Shown here piece after piece: positions 54,594 through 64,000 of a DNA stretch of 64,000 nucleotides. Origin of the DNA: Owenia fusiformis (Eukaryota > Annelida > Polychaeta > Sabellida > Oweniidae); NCBI GenBank assembly GCA_903813345.2, contig CAIIXF020000009.1:17635759-17699758 (forward strand), read 5' to 3'. A program made the translations under genes and the position numbers. The notes beneath the pieces are model-generated. The model was not told where the DNA came from, did not search any database, and saw only the letters and a program-made list of their open reading frames with translations. Positions within the stretch are counted from its first letter, which is position 1. Each line of letters begins with the position of its first letter.

Positions 54594-57500
54594 CTGTAAT
54601 AAAGATTACATTTGTTTTTTAATTATGTAAATTCATAGAAATACTGTAACTGGCATATTTATTTTATATTATAATTATTCTTATCTATTTATTATTTATT
54701 TGTTGACATTATTTGCACTGATTAAAATAATATTTATTTTTGACAATTATTAGGAGAATCATTTACCATGGCCGCAGTTTGATCTATAGCTGTTCATTTT
54801 CACAACACCATGTTTGTCAACAATAGTGTGCTTGTTGCCATAACAGCGACGGTATATCACTATGGCGATGATGATAAGGAGAAGAGATCCAGTTGTTACA
54901 GCACAAATCAGTATTATCTTTATATTCTCTGTTTTAACGAGGCTAGGGATAATGCCTGAAATTAGATATCAAGTTCAAATAAGGATGGCTGCAAAAATGT
55001 GAGGAAATATATGATTAAAATCAACAAATCAGAGAAGCTATTCTACATTTTTTGATTTGTTCCAATCTGCTAGTATTTTGTTGCCATAGCAATGTTGAAT
55101 CTGGAGGTTGTACTCAAGCGATGTTTACCCAGGTGAAACTAACCAGTACATACAGATTGATGATCTCCATCACTCTATAATTATCTGTTTGCAATTATAT
55201 TATGCATATTCACCCCCAACTGTAAACCGTGGGGATATCTACTGTAGGTCATAGAAATAAACAGCAATTGACCAGTTGTAATGATTCCAAGAGAAATATT
55301 TAGTATTGATTATCTTTTAATGCTATACATACCTTGAACTAGGTTGCTATGGTTTCCATGTGGGTTGCCAATGGAGATGAAGTTGTTTGTTGTGTTGAAC
55401 TGCAGAGTCATACTATTGATTTCATATTGTTCATTTGATGTATTTACAACTGCAACAACATCAACGGTGTATCGCTGATTTTTATGAAGTTTAAGTTGAA
55501 CAAAGTTATCTGTTGTCTGGGTAACATGGATAGCTAATTTTTCATTTTCTTCCAGAGATTCTCCATGTGATCGGATATTGAACTGGGTAACTTGGGGGTC
55601 AGGCGATTCCCAGGTAAGTCTGGCATCAATGTTGTCACTCTCTTCACTGCTGGATACCAGGGATTCAACCTCAATCACCCATGTCTTGTCCTTAGATTCT
55701 GTAATACAATACACTATATTTTAAGCTTGTATTTAAAGGGAAACATTATCCCTTCAGCAGATTTAGTGAATTAACTCATTGTGATAAAAGTAAAGTAATT
55801 CCGCTATTTTTTGATTTAATATGGGATTATGATATTGTTATTCTAGAGAAGAGAAATTGACATGTTTTGAAGGATTCTCATTGAACTATCACTGTCAGCC
55901 GAACTTAGCACAATTGTGAGCCATCTTAATGAGGCCCGGGAATGAGGGTTCTCAATAAAAGATAAACATCATAATTAGAGACATTGTAAGTGTACTACTG
56001 TATGCAGAATTATATTTACCTGAAGACTGCTCCTCATAACAGCGAGTAAATGATTCATCAGGTGTGTCACATCTAGGGGTGACAAACTCAATATTCTCAC
56101 TGGCCACTGTAGTGGATCCGATCATGCTGACACTAACCATGTAGCGGGAATTAAAGGTCAGATCGGGCAGTACAACAATTGTTTTCTTTTTGTAGCCAGC
56201 TGGTGTCTCTTGGGAGAAGAAATGCTCTGGGGGTATACCACAATGTGGGGTATTACCATACTCATTGCAGTCATTAAGGAAAGCATCCACTTGATACATA
56301 GCTCCTTTAGCTCTTGGGTCTTGTTGCCAGGTAAGAATTGCACGAGTATTCTCATTGGTTGTTTCTAAGACGATACTGATATTCAGTTTGTGCTCAGTTT
56401 GGGCTGGGACTGGAGTGGAGGATTCAGGTCGAAGAACCATCTTTGATACAATTCCTGATTGGCTTATACCAGTGATTCTGAACTCCATTGGTTGGTTGGG
56501 TAGTTCATCTACGTCAAACAAAGCTTGGGTTGTCAAAGTCTAAAAAAATATCATGTTAAATAAAATTAGTAATGATTTATAAAATTGAATCACAGATGCT
56601 ATTAATTGCAAAAGCACCTCAGATGCAGTTCAATAAATTATGATTAAAATGCAATTACTGGTACTATTGTATTATAATTACCTGTTCTTTCACTCTCCAT
56701 CTTCTTTGATTTCCATTCACTTTTCTCCACTGGACGATGTAGATAAGTTGGTTATCGGATTGGCCAGTAGGAACGAGTGGTTTCTTCCAAGACACTTTCA
56801 TCCAGTCCTCATCCAGTGAGATTTTGGGAGGATTTGCCATATCATCTTTCCACAAGGGGCTTGCTGTCCTAGCTGGAAGAGAGACATATTATCAAGATAA
56901 GTTACACATACACAGTATGTTATGTAAATTGTAAATGTGCCTGCACCTGTATTACTTAATGACTTGCATTGTGTCAGAATTTGTATTGTACATAGCCCAT
57001 GTACAAAGTTTCGCATCATGCAATTGTTTTGAATACAGGGGGCATTAAAATACCACAACTGGTAAAGTGCAAAAATAAAGTGCATACACTGTGCATAAAG
57101 TAATGTGTTATAAATTAACATGAAGCATAACAAATAAATCTCATTAACTGCAAAAAATTGAAATTCGTGGAATAGCAATTTTTTCTCTTAAATTGGTTCA
57201 ATGTATCCAAATCAAAGCGCAAGTGTAATAAATGTATTGCAATGTTAATATAGTTTCATATTCAAGGAATCATCGCATTTTATTTCTATTAGTAACCTAT
57301 ATGTCCACTCTGCTATTTAAGCTATGCTGACACATACTAAACAATGCAATAATGGTGGTTTATCAAATACATATTGTATATTGTACATATAAAAGCATGT
57401 CAAAGTAGGTAGACTTACCTGGTTGATTTTCCTGAATGAACTTGCAAGACTGCTGACATCCAGGTTGCTATAAACACAAAAGAACACAATTATTTTGTTT

Positions 57501-59178
57501 TAAATTACAAGGTCATTCAAGTACAAATCTATGTATAGCATGCATTTTGATATTTTTCACAATAAAACGATGCTTCACTCTCTGCAATGATTGATTATAT
57601 GAATAAATGTGTAAAATCTAACAAATTAGTAATTCTTAAAGGTCATTTAGGTTTAAAACCAGGCTGAATTTATGATTTCACATAAACCTAAAATATTATA
57701 TTGTGGATTTAATATTTTACTAACATCAAGACATAACCTTTGATTCATTGACTTACCAATATTTTTTTCTTTTTATCCTATAGCATGCATTAATAGGAAT
57801 AAAAATAAGGTGTCTGTCAAAAAATGAAATAATGGACAAAATTTTAATTTTTTTAATTTTTAGAAAATGAAAGCATGCTAATGCATGTGAAAGAAGTTTG
57901 TCTGATTGATTTCAAATTCTTACTTTTATTATGAATTTGTAATGTTATTCAAAGGTACACTTACACAGATGCCATTGTGGGAACACATTTGAATCCAGTT
58001 GTCATAGTCTTCGCTCAAATAACTGCATGTCTCAAAACACTGAAATAAAGATAATAAACATTGACATATTACTATACAAGTTTATTATTCAGTTATTTGA
58101 TGTTTGGAATCATAGTATGATAATATTGTTAAGATACTTTTATTTGCCCTGGTCTATTAAATGAACTGATGTACATGTAATACGGAACAGCGGTATGACT
58201 GATATCCTTACCATATAGCAGCTTGGAGTATCAAGGCACTGCACTGGCAAAGCAGGGGATGGTACAAACTGCAAAACAAAAAAGTATCAAGTTACATCTT
58301 TAATGAATCTTAAATATTATTATCTTACTAATAAGGTGTGTTAAATCAAATAAGAAATGTCATTTTATTGCATTCCTGTCAACACAAACTGCAAATCACT
58401 GAAATTAATATTTGATATCAAAATAATATTCTATTTGAGGAATTATTTCAATTAGGCTAATTCAAATTAAATAACATCTAATTTGATATTGTTTTAGAAA
58501 ACAGCATTTCAATGATATTTATATGTACCTAATGAGCACCTCTACTCATTACAAGTTGTTGAGGAGAAATATTGAGAAGTTCTCTCAATGATCTAAAAGT
58601 TGTCTTGTCAAAATATTTATCTGATCTTACAGGATATCTCTGGTTAGTATATCAGAGGAATCTAATAGGTAATGCCACATGGACATCATTAAAACTCTAC
58701 TGATGCTTCAAAAACAACAACACCCCTGGCATCATTAAATCCATAGCCTGGCTTTAGATAAACAGCCAACCTACTTATTTTGCTTGTGATAATTTGTTCA
58801 TCGTCTCAAGATCCTGATATTAATCCTTGTGGCATTTTATATATTTCGCCTATTTATTTCATTCATTTTGATATTAATCGAAAACTAATGTTACCTCAGA
58901 ACTTGTAATTAATTAACGATGAAATCCTTTGAAGCCAGAAATGTTAATAGTCTATACGTTTAAAAATATTTACTACTCAATTTATAATTCTACTTTTTAC
59001 TCAAAGTAAATCTATACTTAAGATTGATTTTGAGTTAACATATCTCATGTAATTAAGATTACTCAAATTATAATACCTTATCCAGACAGGCAGCTCTGCA
59101 TCTTGCTAGATTCAATAAACTTCCTGAGACTAAATCTCCAAACAGGACGCAAGTTGCAATTATAATCTCCAAAAACAT
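51811..59178 (-). CDS. Receptor tyrosine kinase with anosmin/ROS-like Cys-rich N-terminus and FN3-like ectodomain
   Basis: Thirteen exons splice without a phase error: 59178-59077, 58268-58212, 58039-57965, 57467-57419, 56872-56682, 56539-56020, 55698-55333, 54955-54767, 54593-54432, 53799-53628, 53514-53108, 52533-52437 and 52207-51811. They give 927 residues. A signal peptide (MFLEIIIATCVLFGDLVSG) is followed by Cys pairs over residues 27-85 (RCRAACLDK, CLDTPSCYMCFETC, CQQSC). FN3-like segments follow (KVSWKKPLVP...YIVQWRKV, AILTWQQDP, ARLTWESPDP). The TM helix is about 467-488. The kinase has GQGAFG (547-552), VAIK Lys567, HRDLAARN (688-695), DFGLSR (708-713) and WMALES. All catalytic residues are present. 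The tail has YLEL and DYATM Tyr sites. It is closest in style to invertebrate FGFR/Tie/RET-type kinases. The ligand is unknown. Confidence 0.95.
54767..54955 (-). CDS. RTK exon 8: transmembrane helix and juxtamembrane
   Basis: It encodes IKIILICAVTTGSLLLIII followed by AIVIYRRCYGNK, a single hydrophobic helix with a basic stop-transfer sequence. The juxtamembrane region runs to SNCGH. Acceptor TTTCAG, donor GTAAAT. Confidence 0.93.
55333..56872 (-). CDS. RTK exons 5-7: FN3-like ectodomain
   Basis: Exon 5 (56872-56682) has the W...W pattern of an FN3 A-C strand (VSWKKP, YIVQWRKV). Exon 6 (56539-56020) holds the end of that repeat plus a second with TRAILTWQQDPRAKGAMYQV and SRYMVSVSMIG, then a Cys-containing linker. 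Exon 7 (55698-55333) holds a third with ARLTWESPDPQVTQFNI and QRYTVDVVAVV. Three FN3-like units are inferred; they are divergent. Confidence 0.75.
57419..59178 (-). CDS. RTK exons 1-4: signal peptide and Cys-rich module
   Basis: Four small exons (102, 57, 75 and 49 nt) encode the signal peptide and a Cys cluster with spacing resembling the N-terminal Cys-rich regions of anosmin (CRARCLSLQ...CSKCLEPC) and ROS1. Exons 2 and 3 are bounded by phase-0 introns on both sides, so each could be skipped without shifting the frame. Confidence 0.88.
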
Positions 59179-62100
59179 TGTTCAAATTTAATCCTAATGT
59201 GTCTTAATATATTATTTTCGTGAGATGTTGCTCGTGTTGTGCGATGACAGGTAATGACAATTCCTCAACAGGTAGTGGTATATATTACCAGCCCGGAGGC
59301 AACAAGGTGGAGAAGTCCAGATTTAATCCGATTAAACTCTTATCTGCCCTGCCCACTAGGCGCTACCGTTAATCCCTGGAGGTGTCAATTCCAATGCTAG
59401 TGAATATAGAAGGTGGGACACTATGTCTAAAGAAGTCATACGGCAATGTCATTTCGTTGCAGAAATGAATCTAATTCAATATACTGACATTCGTAAATCC
59501 GTGACATTACCTGAAGTAAACATCCCCGCCTCTCGATCGCTGGCAGTTTTTTAAATGCGTACGACCAGAATATCTCCAGCATCTGATATATTAAAAAATC
59601 AATGATGTTATCGGCAAATGTTAATCAGTTCTCTGCTCCTAAATTTTCAAATCGCCGAAGTGTTTGTAAACATACGTTGGATTAACTTGTAGGGTTTAAC
59701 GTTAATAATAGTTAAATAATCGCAAATACAATTGTTTGTGTTTGATAATGATGCAAATTGATAAGTATTAATTCGGTAGTTAAAACTTCGTGAGAAAGTT
59801 ATGATTATTCCATGGGAAGTATTTTGTATCTCCTTATTCAAATATCATGGAACGATATGATTATGGTTTTATCTAGGTTTAATCTGACTTTGCCTAATTC
59901 CATTATTGCCTAATTTCGCAGTGTAATCTCCACTGGTTAATATGGACAGAATGCGATAATTCCGTCGTTGAGTAATTGTTACGGATACGATTTAAAACAT
60001 AACCATCATTCATTTGAGACTTCTGTATTTTCCTTAATGTGTTAATCGTTTGAGATCGTGTTCAATTTTTGGAATTTGGATAATAGGAGTTGGGTTTTGG
60101 AGAAAACCTCTATGGATTGCAATTTTCACCAAAGCGATATGTCGGATGAATAATGGGCTTTTGGCTTTTTTATTTGATGTATTATTATCACTTTAATATC
60201 AGAGAAAGCAAGAAAGAATCATGATGATTTCTTTGTTTTTTTTTGTTTCGACTAAGTTCTTCCCTATTTTTAGTAAGTGAGGTAAACAACGAGGTAAGCA
60301 TATGTATATTATACACTCCTCTCTCTTGGGGAGGGGGCGGGTGGTTAAATCTTGCTAAATGTTTGATTCTTGATATCAACAAGCAAGAGTTAACAATCAT
60401 ACTACGGAATGAAAATGTCAACGTTCAGTTGAAAGGCCTATTCACGTATTTGCGAGTGTTGTGTAAATATTTGCAAAAATCATAGGAAAATTAATCAACA
60501 GTTTAATTCCATACTTATTAATGTAATTTATTTATTGGAGATTAATATTTCGTAACAAAAGACATTTATAAATGAATTTTCAATTGATTTTATCAAGAAG
60601 CTATCGAAGCCACTCAGATGCAATGCCAACAAGGTACAATTGACACCTGACAGAATGGAAAACACTACACGTAAAACTAATTACTTTCTTTGATGGCTCC
60701 TCCTATCCATCATGGTAAATTCATCCATTGGAAGAAATAGAATGCGATGAGTATTAGAATCCCAGAATGCATTTTGTAGAACTTCTCTTTAATCGTGTTG
60801 ACAATTATCCAATTATATAAGTGTGACTTGATAAACAATATTATTAATTTATTTTTTAGATCAGAAGTTTTATTTTCTCAGTTATGTCAATTATTCTCAA
60901 TAATCGATATAGTGTCAACTGCATCGTACGATTCGGATTTGATCATTTTTAGGAAGGCGGAAATGTACCTTCTCGACCACTCTAAACTAAGAAGTTGTTC
61001 TTTTTCAACCGTATTTTTCCAGGCAAAGTTTTAATATGTTACCCATCTTGTAGATAATTTAAAAAATATGTGGGTTGGAACCTGTTTAACTGCTTTAAAA
61101 GAACGAAATCTACGTGATCATTTTGTTTGGTTGAGTTCCCTTGCATTGTTTTCAAATAAAGCATTTTGTTTAATTTTCCTGTATATGATTAACCAATATT
61201 TTAGTAGAATTTATCCATTCTTGCTTATAAGAATACGCCTGGCACTCTACTCTAAATAGAAATCGAAGAGCCAAGTTTGAGCTAATTAAATTAAGCTACT
61301 GTATTTTAACCAGGTTCATTTTCAAACTCGACGTGATGTTACACTATTGAGTTTACTTTGTAACTATACCAGCGACCCCCGTATTCTTGCACATGGCTTG
61401 TATTACACTATCTCAACTGGAGAGCAGATTCTCGACCCAGACCGAGGACCTCACAACAATCGAACGCTCTCAGTTTACAAATACAATGAGAGGCATCAAA
61501 TGGGGAGAGGGGATCGACAAGGCATCTTCTTTTTAAGTTACAAAAAGTGAACTTAAGTCTATGATATCAAGTTCACGTACAAAGTGAAAATGTTGGTTCA
61601 AATCCCCTTTAGGAACCCCTTGAAATTGGGTTTACTGCATCTTTACAAGGCTTTTATGGTATGCAACAACTTGCTTGGGTTTGTCAGGTAGAACTATAAG
61701 GAATGTATAAATTATGATTACAATGAAATTTAAAAAGGCATTTTGATAAGTGATTCTTATAACCTTAACAAAAGGGCTCAATTATATAAAGTACTGACTT
61801 TTTGTCACTTCCAACAAATACCCTAGGAAGGAATGTAATCCCTTCCCAATCAGTGATGTTCCTTTATTGACTGAAAGCAGGATGCAGCCTGTCATACGTC
61901 TGGTAAAAAACATTTAGATAATAGTTTAATCGACTTAGATTGTTCTGATTTTATTAGATAAACCAAACAGTCGATAATGAGGAACTTTGAACGGACACAA
62001 TTTAATTACACAGGGAAACGTATTAAAGATTAATCATAAACGTTAAGTTTGTCAAATTAGACAAATCACACGATTCGTCCAAATAAATGTTAACAACCTA

Positions 62101-63305
62101 TAAAGAACTGAATCTGTTGAATTAAATTTCAATAGAAATTATCGAATTTTTAAAAACGATGTTGTTGTTATAGAAATCCTAATTTGCTCGTACGCTGACG
62201 TTTAAATATTGACTTTAAAGATGACGTTTGTCAAAAGTTTATTTGCCTGGTTGATTACGGCAAAGGCACTTGCCGTTTGTCTAATTTAACCCAGGGGTCA
62301 TTTTTTCATTTATTTTATTAGTGCCATTCTATGTTCTACACGAGTCTCGAGTAGAGATTTAACACTCTCTACAGCTTGGATGATACAGATTTACATGTTT
62401 TGGCTTTTGAATCTTGTTCATTGTGAGATTTCATAGAAAAACAGATGTATGGTTTCACTTGGGATCAAGTCTTAATAGTTTCCACGCCCATGTGGAAAAA
62501 GAAATGATAAGCTGATTTATTAAACAACATTCCCTTAACATATTCTGTATTGAAAATATTTGCTGCTTGAATTGTAACTTTGGTTTCCGGACTATCTTCA
62601 TGGAACATGTGGAAATGATCATGACATAAAATGCAATGAAATACACTGATACATTATACATTATAAATTGTAATGAATGAGTATCTCGTAACATAGAAAT
62701 ATTAGACTTATCAATTACAGAGATATTTTTTGAAAGGACTAAATACATTCTTCTTATCATTTTGACTGCATAACGGAAACGCATTGGTGAAAAGGGCCTG
62801 GCCTATTGTAAAATAAAGACATATTGGTTAAAAGTTATAAAGGTACTAAAAGGCCATTATTTATAATTATTGAAATTAGGATCTTATTTCCAATATCCAG
62901 AGGATGTCGAGTTTTTGCAGCCGTATTTCAAAAATATTTATATCACAACACTGTGGCCAGTCTGGAAAGACAGATATGCAGCAGTTTACGTGTTAAACTT
63001 GTAAGGAACACATGTCAACTGGTAACAATGAACACTGATTTAGGGTACTCCAACCGCTCACATGGAAAATTGGTTTCGCTGTACATCCTATTGTTTTTCA
63101 GAGGTGTGAATGTTAGTCAATGAAAACTTATTTGCTTATTTTGAAAACTGTTCCTTGTTGACAGACGTTTTTTCAAAAATTTGTTGAATCCGACAGTTTT
63201 ACTGGTAGTAATCAAACAGCACCTTCTTGCAAAATCCGCACGATGCGGGTAAACATCGTATTCTCGGATTAAAAGTCACATACAGGTTGGTAATAAAACT
63301 GCATC
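59179..63305. other. Upstream flank of the RTK gene; no gene identified
   Basis: The RTK promoter and any 5' UTR exon should lie in the first 1-2 kb, but no clear core promoter is visible. The rest is AT-rich with short ORFs lacking domain signatures or consistent splice contexts. Confidence 0.45.
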
Positions 63306-63801
63306 TAACACCCCAGTCACATTTCCTACGGCGACCTTGTGGTCTATCATTTCTGCGGCCAGTAACATTTCTACGCTCGCCGCAGAATTTCTGCGCTCTC
63401 ATAATTTTGCAGTCACATTTCCCACGGCAGCCGCACGGTGAATTTTAAATTTCTGTTGATAAATAATACTTTTTTCATTTTATTTACACCAGGACAATTC
63501 ATAAATGTTATTCATAGTGCTAGGATGTAATATCAAATGAAAAGTGATCGTGAAACATTAACAAATAATGATTCGATCTTGTTGAGCCAGTTGATTTCTA
63601 CGGGGACCTCAGAAATGAACAAAAATTATAACTCCGAGTTATAATTTCTACGCCTTCCCTGCGCCCTGTAAAAATCTGCATTCGCCGTACGGAGGCCGCA
63701 AGGCGAGCGTAGTTTTTCTACGCTCGCCGCAGAAATTCACCGATTTAATTGATCTGCGGTCGACCTGCGGCCGCCGTGTGACAAATGTGACTGGGGTGTT
63801 A
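63306..63801. mobile_element. MITE of about 496 bp with CGCCGCAGAAATT-type subterminal repeats
   Basis: The left end TAACACCCCAGTCACATTT and right end AAATGTGACTGGGGTGTTA are a perfect 19-bp inverted repeat. Near each end are variants of TTTCTACGCTCGCCGCAGAA and GCGGCCGCAG in both orientations. Flanks share ATC, suggesting a 3-bp target (as in Harbinger), though TAA/TTA at the ends leaves the exact boundary ambiguous. No ORF. Confidence 0.82.
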
Positions 63802-64000
63802 ATCACAATTTACTTTTCACGATGACAATAAGTCGAATCACATATTTACCTACCCTATTCATCCATGGCTGACGTCAGCTTACCTCAAGTTTCTTCATAA
63901 ACTGGCACACAGTTGAGATTTCAATTTGTGTGCAGTCTCACTAACAACCTAGACTTATTTAAGTATCACACAAAAACACAGATGATGTGAACCACATTCC

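Noticed and set aside
56798-57178. 126-codon minus-strand ORF
   Set aside because: Its end is an alternative frame of RTK exon 5 and the rest is intron; the FN3 frame with the acceptor at 56873 is the real one.
62455-62784. 109-codon minus-strand ORF MRFRYAVKMIRRMYLV...
   Set aside because: Hydrophobic low-complexity composition from AT-rich DNA; no family match or exon structure.
1-64000. tRNA, rRNA or snRNA genes
   Set aside because: I looked for cloverleaf-type A/B box words and rRNA-like runs and saw none I would support; a covariance-model scan would be decisive.

Overview
This is an intron-rich, AT-rich animal genomic window (GT-AG introns, small exons in consistent phase, no bacterial-type operons). 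It has several invertebrate-type transposon families, and its genes have clear vertebrate counterparts (ZCCHC7, ANKRD40, cytosolic SULT). It therefore most likely comes from a non-vertebrate bilaterian. A deuterostome such as a hemichordate or echinoderm is my guess, but nothing here proves the phylum.

Layout. (1) 1.4-6.0 kb, + strand: the last four exons found of a long coiled-coil gene that begins left of the window. (2) 11.06-29.77 kb, - strand: a complete ZCCHC7-like gene (the Air1/Air2 family of TRAMP RNA-surveillance cofactors), with seven coding exons and five CCHC zinc knuckles. (3) 13.75-17.47 kb, + strand: a seven-exon cytosolic sulfotransferase lying entirely inside one ZCCHC7 intron on the opposite strand. 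(4) 37.6-49.3 kb, - strand: a four-exon ANKRD40 orthologue with a first intron of about 8.7 kb. (5) 51.8-59.2 kb, - strand: a complete 13-exon receptor tyrosine kinase. It has a signal peptide, an anosmin/ROS-like Cys-rich N-terminus, FN3-like ectodomain, one transmembrane helix and an intact kinase domain. About 2.5 kb separates the ANKRD40 and RTK coding regions and both are read leftward. 59.2-64 kb has no gene I can support.

Mobile DNA fills the introns and spacers. There is a decayed LINE with its reverse-transcriptase core deleted (19.8-24.0 kb), a tyrosine-recombinase fragment (18.6-19.0 kb) and mariner-like remnants (2.5, 12.9, 24.6 and 38.9 kb). There are also many non-autonomous DNA elements whose ends I could define from inverted repeats and target-site duplications. 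The most striking is a 4.2-kb element in ANKRD40 intron 1, whose termini are tandem 15-bp arrays (10 units left, 5 inverted units right) flanked by a 9-bp direct repeat. It carries two younger nested elements. A 1.63-kb element at 32.3 kb has 248-bp inverted termini, a 5-bp target duplication and pieces of an unrecognised multi-exon gene with a C2H2 finger.

The host genes do not form an obvious pathway. I saw no tRNA, rRNA or CRISPR. All coordinates come from reading the sequence by eye; family names for transposons with no transposase are inferences from ends and target-site length.
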